The notes under the pieces: generated by a model
Database searches by the model: none
What the model was told of the DNA's origin: nothing
The model's input: the letters and a program-made list of their open reading frames with translations, nothing else
Source: Paraburkholderia sp. CNPSo 3272
GTDB lineage: Bacteria; Pseudomonadota; Gammaproteobacteria; Burkholderiales; Burkholderiaceae
Direction of reading: 5' to 3'
Length of the DNA: 64,000 nt
Assembly (NCBI RefSeq): GCF_024206495.1
Contig: NZ_JAMBPQ010000032.1
Span: 16,564 to 80,563 of the forward strand
Part shown: positions 34,683 through 43,242 of the stretch, piece by piece
Layout: each line of letters starts with the position of its first letter
How positions within the stretch are numbered: the stretch's first letter is position 1
Program-made: the position numbers and the translations under genes

Positions 34683-35852
34683 TTATTCGCTCTGCAGCTT
34701 CCACTTGTTGTTGACGATCTCGACGATCACACGTGCGCGCTGGTCGAGGCCCGCATGATCCGTCGCGCTCATGTTGAAGATGCCGTGCGCGCCCGCCACG
34801 TCCTGCGAGTTTTCGAGCGCGGCGCGCAGCGCCACGCGGAACGCCTCGGTGCCCGGCTGGCCCGCCTTCAAGGCGACCGGAATCGCGCGCTGGAGCAACT
34901 GGCCGGCGTCCCATGCATGACCGCCGAAGGTCGCCACCGTGCCAACGCCATAGGCCTTCTCATAGGCCGTCTTGTAGGCCAGCGCCGACTTCTTCACAGG
35001 GTTCGAATCGGGCAACTGGTCGGCCACGAGGATCGGGCCCGCGGGCAGCAGTTCGCCTTCGCAATCCTTGCCGCAGACGCGCAGGAAGTCGTTATTCGCC
35101 ACGCCGTGCGTCTGATAGATCCTGCCCTTGTAGCCGCGATCCTTGAGCGTGGTCGCGGGCAGCGCCGCGGGCGTGCCCGAGCCGGCGATCAGGATCGCGT
35201 CGGGGTTCGCCGACATCAGCTTGAGCGCCTGGCCCGTCACCGACGAGTCGGTGCGGTTATAGCGCTCGTTCGCCACGATCTTGAGATTGTGCTTTCCGGC
35301 CGCGCTGGTGAACTCCTTGAGCCAGCTGTCGCCGTAGGCGTCGGTGAAGCCGATGAAGCCCACCGTCTTCACGCCCTGCTTCTCCATGTAGCTCGCGAGC
35401 GCGTCGGCCATCAGGCTGTCGTTCTGCGGCGTCTTGAAGGCCCACTGACGCTTCGCGTCGATCGGCTCGACGATCGCGGCGGATGCGGCGAGCGAAATCA
35501 TCGGCGTCTTGCCCTGCGCGACGACGTCGAGCATGGCGAGCGAGTTCGGCGTGACCGACGAGCCGATGATAGCGTCCACGTGGTCTTCGTCGATCAGCTT
35601 GTGCGTGTTCTGCACGGCCTTGCTCGTGTCCGAGGCGTCGTCGAGCACGATGTACTGCACGCTCTTGCCCGCGATTTCCTTGGGCAGCAGCGCGATGGTG
35701 TTCTTCTCCGGAATGCCGAGCGACGCGGCCGGCCCCGTTGCCGAGAGCGTCACGCCAATCTTCACCTGCGCAGCGGCGATGCCCGCCGCGCCCATCAGCG
35801 CCGCTGCGAGTCCGGCACTGATCGAGCTCAATACCCACTTCTTCGTTTTCAT
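34683..35852 (-). CDS. Branched-chain-type ABC transporter substrate-binding protein (copy 1)
   Basis: A 389-residue periplasmic binding protein with a signal peptide of about 28 residues (ending GIAAAQ). The mature start VKIGVTLSATGPAASLGIPEKN is nearly identical to that of the next gene, and similarity runs the full length (for example THGVANNDFLRVCGKDCEG near 275-293). The paired Cys in VCGKDC may form a disulfide. GGAG seven bases before the ATG supports the start. It is the last binding protein before livH and so the likely main receptor of this importer. Ligand unknown beyond the family (branched-chain or other hydrophobic amino acids, or aromatic acids). Confidence 0.93.
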   Translation of the reverse strand: MKTKKWVLSSISAGLAAALMGAAGIAAAQVKIGVTLSATGPAASLGIPEKNTIALLPKEIAGKSVQYIVLDDASDTSKAVQNTHKLIDEDHVDAIIGSSVTPNSLAMLDVVAQGKTPMISLAASAAIVEPIDAKRQWAFKTPQNDSLMADALASYMEKQGVKTVGFIGFTDAYGDSWLKEFTSAAGKHNLKIVANERYNRTDSSVTGQALKLMSANPDAILIAGSGTPAALPATTLKDRGYKGRIYQTHGVANNDFLRVCGKDCEGELLPAGPILVADQLPDSNPVKKSALAYKTAYEKAYGVGTVATFGGHAWDAGQLLQRAIPVALKAGQPGTEAFRVALRAALENSQDVAGAHGIFNMSATDHAGLDQRARVIVEIVNNKWKLQSE

Positions 35853-36109
35853 TGCGCGTCTCCAAACGCTTGCTCTACGTGTTGTCGATTGATCCTGCGC
35901 CGATTACTAGGATGTTCGTAAATCGACGCCGGCCTTTGAGTGTAGTAATCGGGATCGCGCGTGTAATGCATGGTTTTCCCTGCCTGCGGCGGCGCACAAG
36001 CCGCCGCGCGCCAAGGTGCGCTTTCCGCTTTTATCGACTGCCTGCTGCCTTGCCCTTACTGCCTTCCCTGCTGCTGCGAAATGCGCTGCGAATCTGTTGC
36101 CACGGCAAC

Positions 36110-36142
36110 AAAAAAGGCACCTCAATCGAGCGTGCCTTTTTG
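36110..36142. terminator. Terminator between the two binding-protein genes
   Basis: AAAAAGGCAC pairs with GTGCCTTTTT around a short stem-loop containing TCAATCGA. It follows the upstream binding-protein stop (36170) on the minus strand, so the second copy is probably transcribed separately from the rest of the operon, or with strong attenuation. Confidence 0.8.
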
Positions 36143-36169
36143 GTGTTTCATGCTTCGTTCAACCGGCGC

Positions 36170-37336
36170 TCAATCGCCGGCGAGTTTCCACTTGCCGCCG
36201 ACGATCTCCACCATCACGCGGGCACGCTGGTCGAGACCCGCGTGGTCGGTCGCGCTCATGTTGAAGATGCCGTGCGCGCCGGCCACGTCATGCGAGTTTT
36301 CGAGCGCGGCGCGCAGCGCTTCGCGAAAGGCCTTCGAGCCCGGCTGACCCGCTTTGAGCGCGAGCGCAATCGCGTGCTGGAGCAAGAGGCCCGCGTCCCA
36401 GGCGTGACCGCCGAAAGTCGAGATCGAGCCTGCGCCATAGGCCTTTTCATACGCTGCCTTATACGCAAGCGCCGACTGCTTCACGGGATTCGAATCCGGC
36501 AATTGATCGGCGACGAGCAGGGGCCCGGCGGGCAGCCAGGTGCCGTCGCAGTCCTTGCCGCACACGCGCAGGAAGTCGTTGTTGGCCACGCCGTGCGTCT
36601 GGTAGTACTTGCCGGCGTAGCCGCGCTCCTTGAGCGTTCTCTGCGGTAGCGCGGCCGGCGTGCCCGCACCCGCGATGAGGACTGCGTCGGGGTGCTGCGA
36701 GATCATCTTGAGCACCTGGCCCGTGACCGAGGCATCGTTACGCGCGAAGCGTTCGTTCGCCACGACCTTGATGTTCTGTTTGGCAGCGGCCGCGCTGAAT
36801 TCCTTGTACCAGCTCTCGCCATAGGCGTCTGCGAAGCCGATGAAGGCCACCGTCTTCACGCCGTGCGCGGCCATGTGCTGCGCGATGGCGCCGGCCATCA
36901 GCGCGTCGTTCTGCGGCGTCTTGAAGACCCACGAGCGTTTGGCATCCATCGGCTCGACGATCGAGGCCGCTGCGGCCATTGAGATCATCGGCGTGGACGT
37001 TTCCGCAGCCACGTCGATCATGGCGAGCGAGTTGGGCACGACCGTCGAGCCGATCAAGGCGTCGACGTGATCTTCGCTCGTGAGCTTGCGTGCGTTCTTC
37101 ACCGCCTGGGTGGAATCCGTGGCGTCGTCGAGCACGATGTAATCGACTTTCTGGCCCGCGATTTCCTTCGGCAGCAGCGCAACCGTGTTCTTTTCCGGAA
37201 TCCCGAGCGAGGCAGCCGGCCCCGTCGCCGACAGCGTCACACCGATCTTCACATCTGCATGCGCCCCGCCTGCCGTCGCGGCGAGCACCCCGGTCGCGAC
37301 GCAGGCCGCCCCCATCCAACGCAAAACCAACTGCAT
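36170..37336 (-). CDS. Branched-chain-type ABC transporter substrate-binding protein (copy 2)
   Basis: A 388-residue paralog of the neighbouring binding protein, alignable end to end. Both contain VKIGVTLSATGPAASLGIPE, AGTPAALP and NMSATDHAGLDQRARV. The signal peptide is about 25 residues and ends GGAHA. AAGGAG five bases before the ATG at 37336 is better placed than for the GTG at 37342. A terminator separates it from copy 1. Tandem duplication followed by change of ligand preference or expression is the natural reading. Confidence 0.93.
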   Translation of the reverse strand: MQLVLRWMGAACVATGVLAATAGGAHADVKIGVTLSATGPAASLGIPEKNTVALLPKEIAGQKVDYIVLDDATDSTQAVKNARKLTSEDHVDALIGSTVVPNSLAMIDVAAETSTPMISMAAAASIVEPMDAKRSWVFKTPQNDALMAGAIAQHMAAHGVKTVAFIGFADAYGESWYKEFSAAAAKQNIKVVANERFARNDASVTGQVLKMISQHPDAVLIAGAGTPAALPQRTLKERGYAGKYYQTHGVANNDFLRVCGKDCDGTWLPAGPLLVADQLPDSNPVKQSALAYKAAYEKAYGAGSISTFGGHAWDAGLLLQHAIALALKAGQPGSKAFREALRAALENSHDVAGAHGIFNMSATDHAGLDQRARVMVEIVGGKWKLAGD

Positions 37337-37542
37337 CTCCACTCCTTCTATTCGTTTTCTTTATTGCTACGGATTTGTGGCGCACCGCGGCCGATTACCT
37401 CATACGCAAATCGATAAGCGGCTGCGGGAAATCAACGCAAAAATGCTGACCGCACGGTCGGTGATTGGCGAGTGTAGCGGTCTGCGTATTCAGATGGCAA
37501 GCGCTTTCCATCTGCTTACAGTGAGCAGGATTGCGCGCTCGC

Positions 37543-37606
37543 TTTGCGTAATGCGCAAACGCTTGTGCTGCGGGCGAGGTCCGGCCCGCGGCCCGATTTG
37601 CGTAAT
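37543..37606. promoter_or_regulatory. Repeated TTTGCGTAAT elements upstream of binding-protein copy 2
   Basis: TTTGCGTAAT occurs at 37543-37552 and 37597-37606, 54 bases apart (about five helical turns). The first belongs to the inverted repeat TTTGCG-TAATG-CGCAAA. These could be operators for a regulator of the first liv operon. No regulator gene is adjacent. Confidence 0.35.
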
Positions 37607-37710
37607 TTGGGAAAGGAATAATCGGCGCTTGCGAAGGTGCGTAAGTCGCATGCCACGCAGCCGAAAAAGATGATCGGCCCGCCGTCGAAAACAGGCGCGT
37701 AGAAATATAA

Positions 37711-37743
37711 AAAGCGCTGTTGGACTCTCGTCCAACAGCGCTT
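37711..37743 (-). terminator. Strong minus-strand terminator, 280 bases after livM
   Basis: A 14-bp perfect stem (AAGCGCTGTTGGAC with GTCCAACAGCGCTT) with a four-base loop, followed on the minus strand by a T-rich tract (TTTTTATATTT). It may end the second liv operon with a long 3' UTR, or a separate short RNA. Confidence 0.85.
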
Positions 37744-38025
37744 CCTTGTCCGGGCACTTGGTGCCTCAGTTGTCTCCTCGTTCTCCACCTGCAAATTCGG
37801 TGCATCAGAACTAAGTGCAACTTTAAACTTCACCCCCCTCTGCAGCAACTAGCATTTACCCTAGTGGTGCAGTGCGGCACCGAATTGGGGCGCGTCGCCA
37901 CAGATTTGTCGCACGGCGGCCCTCTGCGGGATGCCGCAGCGCGACATCTTTGCGCGGGCTATGCCACCTCGGGCGGGCGGCCGATCATTCTATCGCAGTC
38001 CGGAGTAGTCCGGCACGCCCGGCCG

Positions 38026-39000
38026 TCACGCGCGCAGGGGCCGCACGCGCGCCACGATCTCGCCGACAATGCCGCGCCGGAATGCCAGCACGCAGGCAAT
38101 GAAAATGATGCCCGTGACGATCGTTGTGGACTCACCGAGTGAGCGGAACCACTCGACGCCCGTCCCTCTTGCGAGCGCCGTGCCGATATCGCCCAGCCGG
38201 TCCTCCAGCGCGACGATGAGGGTTGCGCCGAGCAGCGGCCCGAACAGCGTGCCCATGCCGCCCACAAGCGTCATGAGGATCACGAGACCCGACATGGTCC
38301 AGTACGCGTCGCCGAGCGTTTCGAAGCCGAGCACGAGCACCTTCAGCGCGCCGGCTAGACCCGCGAGCCCCGCCGACAACACGAACGCGAGCAGCTTGAA
38401 GCGGTCGGTGTCGTAGCCGAGCGAGACGGCGCGCGGCTCGTTCTCCTTGATCGCCACGAGTACCTGCCCGAACGGCGAATGCACGATGCGCACGATCAGA
38501 CCGAACGCGAGCACCATTACGACTAGCACGACGTAGTAGAGCGAGAGATCGGAACCGAGCGAAAGCACGCCGAACAGCTTGCCGCGCGGCACGCCCTGCA
38601 GACCGTCTTCGCCGTGCGTGAACGGCGCCTGCAGGAACACGAAATAGACCATCTGCGCGAGCGCGAGCGTGACCATCGAAAAGTAGATGCCCTGCCGGCG
38701 AATCGCGAAGATGCCAACCACGAGCCCGAGGACCGTGGCGACCGCCGTGCCCGCGAGGACGCCCACCTCGGGCGTGAAATTGAGCGACTGGATCGCGTAG
38801 CCTGCCGTATAGCCCGCGCTCGCGAGAAACATCGCATGGCCGAACGAAAGCAGGCCCGTGTAGCCGATCAGCAGGTTGAACGCCGCGGCGAACAGGGCGA
38901 AGCACAACACCTTCATCACGAAGAGCGGATAGGCGCCGGCGAACGGCGCGACGATCAGCCCGATCAGCAACAAACCATAGAGCGCTTTTCTTTGCATCAT
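38026..39000 (-). CDS. livM: Branched-chain amino acid ABC transporter permease (LivM type)
   Basis: A 324-residue permease with about nine helices. Family landmarks are NLLIGYTGLLSFGHAMFLASAGY, AIRRQGIYFSMVTLALAQMVYFV, LVAIKENEPRAVSLGYD (EAA-like cytoplasmic loop) and TLVGGMGTLFGPLLGA. The start ATG at 39000 overlaps the livH stop by 4 bases (ATGA). Unlike the first operon, here LivM and LivG are separate proteins. It is the last gene of the second liv operon. Confidence 0.95.
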   Translation of the reverse strand: MMQRKALYGLLLIGLIVAPFAGAYPLFVMKVLCFALFAAAFNLLIGYTGLLSFGHAMFLASAGYTAGYAIQSLNFTPEVGVLAGTAVATVLGLVVGIFAIRRQGIYFSMVTLALAQMVYFVFLQAPFTHGEDGLQGVPRGKLFGVLSLGSDLSLYYVVLVVMVLAFGLIVRIVHSPFGQVLVAIKENEPRAVSLGYDTDRFKLLAFVLSAGLAGLAGALKVLVLGFETLGDAYWTMSGLVILMTLVGGMGTLFGPLLGATLIVALEDRLGDIGTALARGTGVEWFRSLGESTTIVTGIIFIACVLAFRRGIVGEIVARVRPLRA

Positions 39001-39881
39001 CGTTCCTTGCCGAAGAGACCCGCGGGGCGAATCAGCAGCACGATCGCCATGATTACGAACACCACGGTCGCGGAGGCCTCGGGCCAGAACACCCGCGTGA
39101 AGCCTTCGATCACGCCGAGCATGAGGCCGGTGAGGATCGAGCCCATGATCGAGCCCATGCCGCCGATCACGACCACGGCGAAGACGGTGATGATCATCGG
39201 TTGGCCCATGAGCGGAGAGACCTGGATCACGGGCGCGGCGAGTACGCCCGCAAACGCCGCGAGTGCGACGCCGAAGCCGTAGGTCAGCGTGATCATGAGC
39301 GGCACGTTGATGCCGAACGCCTCGACGAGCTTGGGGTTCTCCGTGCCCGCGCGCAGATACGCGCCAAGGCGTGTCTTTTCGATTACGAACCAGGTCGCGA
39401 AGCACACGGCAAGCGAAGCCACCACCACCCAGGCGCGATAGTTGGGCAAATACATAAAGCCTAGATTCGTCGCGCCGGCGAGCAGGTCAGGCACATCATA
39501 GGGCTGCCCCGACGAGCCGTAGATCGAGCGGAACACGCCCTCCACCACGAGCGTGAGACCGAAAGTGAGCAGGAGTCCGTACAGATGATCGAGCTTATAA
39601 AGCCAGCGCAGCATGGAGCGCTCGATCACGACGCCGAACAGGCCGACCACGAGCGGAGCGACGACGAGCATCACCCAGTAAGGCAGGTCGAAGTACGCGA
39701 GCCCCATCCACGTAAGCATCGCGCCCAGCATGAACAACGCGCCGTGGGCGAAGTTGATCACGTTGAGCATGCCGAAAATCACCGCGAGACCGAGGCTCAG
39801 GATCGCGTAGAACGAGCCGTTCACGAGCCCGAGCAGCAACTGGCTCAGCATTGCCGGAAGCGGAATGCCAAAAATCGTCAT
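38997..39881 (-). CDS. livH: Branched-chain amino acid ABC transporter permease (LivH type)
   Basis: A 294-residue permease: MLSQLLLGLVNGSFYAILSLGLAVIFGMLNVINFAHGALFMLGA is a textbook LivH N-terminus. VEGVFRSIYGSSGQPYDVPDLL and LVEAFGINVPLMITLTYGFGVALAAFAG follow. The ATG at 39881 (MTIFGIPLPAM) matches relatives; another ATG seven codons earlier (39902) lacks a ribosome site. It is coupled to livM by a 4-base overlap. A very stable hairpin separates it from the binding protein gene. Confidence 0.94.
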   Translation of the reverse strand: MTIFGIPLPAMLSQLLLGLVNGSFYAILSLGLAVIFGMLNVINFAHGALFMLGAMLTWMGLAYFDLPYWVMLVVAPLVVGLFGVVIERSMLRWLYKLDHLYGLLLTFGLTLVVEGVFRSIYGSSGQPYDVPDLLAGATNLGFMYLPNYRAWVVVASLAVCFATWFVIEKTRLGAYLRAGTENPKLVEAFGINVPLMITLTYGFGVALAAFAGVLAAPVIQVSPLMGQPMIITVFAVVVIGGMGSIMGSILTGLMLGVIEGFTRVFWPEASATVVFVIMAIVLLIRPAGLFGKER

Positions 39882-39928
39882 GAAAGCCGCCCATTGACGC
39901 ATTAACGCATTAACGGATTACGCAATCA

Positions 39929-39970
39929 TGCCGCGCCCGGCGCACCCGCTTCGGGGCGCCGGGCGCGGCA
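39929..39970 (-). promoter_or_regulatory. 15-bp GC stem between livK and livH
   Basis: TGCCGCGCCCGGCGC (39929-39943) pairs perfectly with its complement at 39956-39970 around a 12-base loop, 28 bases after the binding-protein stop. No T-run follows, so it looks like an mRNA-stabilising or attenuating structure that favours binding-protein over permease synthesis. Confidence 0.65.
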
Positions 39971-39998
39971 TCCGACTGCAGCATTTACGCGCGCGCGC

Positions 39999-41216
39999 TC
40001 ACTTCCACAGCGCGCACTTGCTCTCCTGCTTCGTCGTATAGGCCTGCTCGCCCGGGATCGTCTGCACCACCTTGTAGTAGTCCCACGGCTTCTTCGACTC
40101 GGACGGCTTCTTCACCTCGACGAGATACATGTCGTGGATCAGCACGCCGTCCTGGCGGATGTAGCCGCCCTTGGTATAGAAGTCGTTGACCTTGGTCTTC
40201 TTGAGCTGCTCCATGACCTTGTCGGAATCCGTCGTGCCGGCCGCTTGCACCGCCTTCAGATACGTCGTCACCGCCGAATAGTCAGCCGCCTGAAGTTCGG
40301 ACGGCATCTTCTTCGTCTGGTCGAAGTAGCGCTGCGCCCACTTGCGCGTGTCGTCGTTCTGGTCCCAGTACCAGCCGGTCGTGAGCACGAGGCCCTGCGT
40401 GGTGTCGAGTCCGAGGCTGTGCACGTCGGGCAGGAACATCAGCAGCGCAGCGGTCTTCATGGTCTTGTTGATGCCGAATTCCTTCGCGGCCTTGATCGCG
40501 TTGACCGTGTCGCCGCCCGCGTTCGCGAGGCCGAGGATCTGCGCCTTCGAGGCTTGCGCCTGCAGCAGGAACGACGAGAAGTCCGACGCCGAGAGCGGAT
40601 GGCGCACTTCGCCGAGCACCTGGCCGCCGTTCGCCTTCACGACGTCCGCGGTGTTCTTCTCGAGCGACTTGCCGAACGCGTAGTCGGCGGTCAGGAAGAA
40701 CCAGCTCTTGCCGCCCTGCTTGAGCACAGCGAGGCCCGTGCCCTTGGCGAGCGCGACCGTGTCATAGCCGTAGTGGACCGTGTACGGCGTGCACTGCTCG
40801 TTCGTCAGTGCGTCCGTGCCCGCGCCCGTGTTGAAGTACACCTTCTTCTTCTCTTGCGCGACCTGGTTCATCGCCAGCGCCGTCGCCGAGTTCGTGCCGC
40901 CGAGCAGCATGGTGAGCCCGTCACGGTCGAACCATTCGCGCGCCTTCGAAGCGGCGATATCGGCCTTGTTCTGGTGATCGGCGTACTCGATCTGGATCGG
41001 CTTGCCGAGCACCTTGCCGCCGAAGTCCGCGACCGCCATCTTGATCGCCGTGAGGCCGCCCTGACCGTCGTCGTCAGCGTAGAGGCCGGACATGTCCGTG
41101 ATGAAGCCGATCTTCACCGCGTCGTCGGCGGCCTGCGCGCTCCCCGCGCTGAACGCCATCGCAGCTGCCGAGGCGGCAAAAAGGCCCGCGAGCCGCGCGA
41201 ACGTGGTTTTCTTCAT
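39999..41216 (-). CDS. Branched-chain-type ABC transporter substrate-binding protein
   Basis: A 405-residue periplasmic receptor with a signal peptide of about 29 residues (ending SAQA). The mature protein opens VKIGFITDMSGLYADDDGQGG; YFNTGAGTDALTNEQCTPY and FFLTADYAFGKSLEKNTADVV mark the two lobes of the type I fold. It ends QESKCALWK, the paired Cys (near NEQC and ESKC) possibly forming a disulfide. This sequence differs clearly from the duplicated pair in the first operon and is nearer to receptors assigned to aromatic or amide-type compounds, but the ligand is not shown by sequence. Confidence 0.93.
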   Translation of the reverse strand: MKKTTFARLAGLFAASAAAMAFSAGSAQAADDAVKIGFITDMSGLYADDDGQGGLTAIKMAVADFGGKVLGKPIQIEYADHQNKADIAASKAREWFDRDGLTMLLGGTNSATALAMNQVAQEKKKVYFNTGAGTDALTNEQCTPYTVHYGYDTVALAKGTGLAVLKQGGKSWFFLTADYAFGKSLEKNTADVVKANGGQVLGEVRHPLSASDFSSFLLQAQASKAQILGLANAGGDTVNAIKAAKEFGINKTMKTAALLMFLPDVHSLGLDTTQGLVLTTGWYWDQNDDTRKWAQRYFDQTKKMPSELQAADYSAVTTYLKAVQAAGTTDSDKVMEQLKKTKVNDFYTKGGYIRQDGVLIHDMYLVEVKKPSESKKPWDYYKVVQTIPGEQAYTTKQESKCALWK

Positions 41217-41325
41217 TGCAGTCTCCTTCCTTGGTTGCGTAGTTATTCAGGAACATTCCATGAACGCTGGGGGCAAAGCGATTCGCGCGGCACCGTTGCG
41301 TCGCGCAGCAAATCAGAACAGAAAA

Positions 41326-42096
41326 TTAAACGCCCAGCAGGTCGTGCAGCACCGGCATCTTTCCCTCGAGCTCGGCGGTACCGAAGTGCTCGACGATGCG
41401 CCCGTGCTCCATCACGTAAAAGCGGTCCGCGAGCGGCGCCGCAAAACGGAAGTTCTGCTCGACCATCACGATCGTGTAGCCGCGCGACTTAAGCGTGAGG
41501 ATCATGCGCGCGAGCGTTTGCACGATGACCGGCGCGAGACCTTCGGATATCTCGTCGAGCAGCAGCAGGTTCGCGCCCGTGCGCAGGATGCGCGCCACGG
41601 CCAGCATCTGCTGCTCGCCGCCGGAAAGCCGCGTGCCCTGGCTGTTGCGCCGTTCGGCGAGATTGGGAAACATCGCGTAGATCTCGTCGAGCGACATGCC
41701 CTCCGCCACTTTTGCCCCTTTCGCACCGACATGCGGCGGCAGGAGCAGATTCTCTTCGCAGGAGAGGCTCGCGAAAATGCCTCGCTCCTCGGGGCAATAT
41801 CCCACGCCGCAGTGCGCGATGCGATAGGTGGGCATCTGGATCGTCTCGCGCCCGCCAATCCGGATCGAGCCCGTGCGACGCCCGGTGAGCCCCATGATGG
41901 CGCGCAGCGTCGTCGTGCGCCCCGCGCCGTTGCGCCCGAGCAGCGTCACGACCTCGCCGCGCCCGACGGAAAGATCGACGCCGTGCAGAATGTGCGACTC
42001 GCCATACCACGCCTGCAGCCTCGTAATCTCCAGCGCCTTCGCGCTCTCGGCTGCGCCGGCGGCCGCAGCCGTTTCGCGTTCGGTGACCGTGTTCAT
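41326..42096 (-). CDS. livF: Branched-chain ABC transporter ATP-binding protein (LivF type) with Walker A Lys-to-Arg
   Basis: A 256-residue ATPase. An extra ~20-residue Ala/Glu-rich N-terminus precedes the domain. Walker A reads GRNGAGRTTT, with Arg60 where nearly all ABC ATPases have lysine. Everything else is intact: Q-loop region CPEERGIFASLSCEENL, signature LSGGEQQMLAVARIL, Walker B LLLLDEISEGLAP (Ile instead of Pro), H-loop area IVMVEQN. The codons are unambiguous. Its ATG overlaps the livG stop (ATGA). I recall the GRNGAGRTTT form in other proteobacterial LivF proteins, so it may be a lineage trait and not damage. Confidence 0.94.
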   Translation of the reverse strand: MNTVTERETAAAAGAAESAKALEITRLQAWYGESHILHGVDLSVGRGEVVTLLGRNGAGRTTTLRAIMGLTGRRTGSIRIGGRETIQMPTYRIAHCGVGYCPEERGIFASLSCEENLLLPPHVGAKGAKVAEGMSLDEIYAMFPNLAERRNSQGTRLSGGEQQMLAVARILRTGANLLLLDEISEGLAPVIVQTLARMILTLKSRGYTIVMVEQNFRFAAPLADRFYVMEHGRIVEHFGTAELEGKMPVLHDLLGV

Positions 42097-42872
42097 GCGT
42101 GCGCCCCCGTCAGCGCCGCGTCGGCACTGCCCATATAGGCCTCGGCGACGAGCGGATTCTTCGAGACTTCGGCGTAGCTGCCTTCGGCGAGCACCTCGCC
42201 GCGCTGGAGCACCGTGATCGTGTCGGAGATGCCGGCAATCACGTTCATGTTGTGCTCGACCATGAGGATCGTGCGCCCGCTCGATACTTTCTTGATGAGC
42301 GCCGTCACGCGGTCCACGTCTTCGTGGCCCATGCCCTGGGTCGGTTCGTCGAGCAGCATCAGCTCGGGCTCCATCGCGAGCGTCGTGGCGATTTCCAGCG
42401 CGCGCTTGCGGCCATAGGCCAGCTCGACCGTGGGCACGTCGGCGAAATCGGTGAGGCCCACCTGCGTGAGCAGATCCATCGCGCGGTCGTTGAGCTCCGC
42501 GAGCGTGCGTTCGCTCTTCCAGAAGTGGTAGGCGGTGCCGAGCGAGCGCTGCAGCCCCACGCGCACGTTCTGGAGCGCCGTGAGGTGCGGAAACACGGCC
42601 GAAATCTGGAACGAGCGGATGATGCCGCGCCGCGCGATCTGCGCGGGCCGCTCATGCGTGATGTCGATGCCGTTGAAGACGATGCGCCCCGCGCTGGGCA
42701 CGAGGAATTTGGTGAGGAGGTTGAAGCAGGTGGTCTTGCCTGCCCCGTTCGGCCCGATCAGTGCGTGGATCGAGCCGCGGCACACGCGCAGGTTCACGCC
42801 GTTCACGGCCGTGAAGCCCTTGAACTGTTTCGTGAGGTCGCGCGTCTCCAGAATCGTGTCGCCGAGAATCAT
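42093..42872 (-). CDS. livG: Branched-chain ABC transporter ATP-binding protein (LivG type)
   Basis: A 259-residue ATPase with Walker A GPNGAGKTT, RGIIRSFQISAVFPHLTALQNV (Q-loop and LivG insert), the degenerate signature LAYGRKRALEIATTL typical of LivG, Walker B LMLLDEPTQGMG and the H-loop area LMVEHNMNVI. It has a canonical lysine, so with LivF it would form a heterodimer with one standard site and one altered site. The ATG at 42872 follows AAGGGG; the longer frame upstream has no family similarity. It is the first gene of the second liv operon. Confidence 0.95.
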   Translation of the reverse strand: MILGDTILETRDLTKQFKGFTAVNGVNLRVCRGSIHALIGPNGAGKTTCFNLLTKFLVPSAGRIVFNGIDITHERPAQIARRGIIRSFQISAVFPHLTALQNVRVGLQRSLGTAYHFWKSERTLAELNDRAMDLLTQVGLTDFADVPTVELAYGRKRALEIATTLAMEPELMLLDEPTQGMGHEDVDRVTALIKKVSSGRTILMVEHNMNVIAGISDTITVLQRGEVLAEGSYAEVSKNPLVAEAYMGSADAALTGAHA

Positions 42873-43242
42873 GTCCCCTTCCGAGCGTGGTAAGGCGTAA
42901 CACTGCAGACCGTCCGTGACTCGTGGTGCACGGTGAGGTCCGGCGCGGACGTGGCGGCGCGCCTCCCGATGCGCGCAACGCGCGCCTGCCGACTTTTGCG
43001 TCATTGTCTCGCCAAATGATGCAGCGCAATCATTGGGATTTGCACTTAAGGGAGCGTCACAAGGACAGCGAACATCACACCCCACAATTGACGACAGTAC
43101 GATGAAAGATAGCCGCACGTTCGTCGCGTGATCGCGGCAAATCCTTGTCTCAGGGCGTACGGAAACCCGCGAGCGGAAGCGCTTCCCCTCGCGTCCCAAA
43201 TAGTCGTCGACTCGACGCTATCTTGCGCGTCGCTCCATGCGC
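42873..43242. other. Spacer upstream of the second liv operon
   Basis: No gene seen in 370 bases. It carries the promoter of livG-livF-livK-livH-livM and the 3' end of the GMC oxidoreductase gene. I could not pick a clear promoter or operator. Confidence 0.4.

Larger units (their letters stand above)
37337..38025. other. Long spacer between the two liv operons
   Basis: No convincing protein gene in 689 bases. It includes a repeated TTTGCGTAAT (37543 and 37597), the first copy forming TTTGCG-5-CGCAAA; a strong minus-strand terminator (37711-37743); and an inverted repeat ACTAG-8-CTAGT (37848-37865). The promoter of binding-protein copy 2 and the 3' region of the second liv operon must lie here. 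Confidence 0.55.

Noticed and set aside
37516..37848. A 110-codon minus-strand frame in the spacer between the liv operons.
   Set aside because: It begins with TTG, has no ribosome site, runs straight through a strong terminator hairpin, and resembles no protein.
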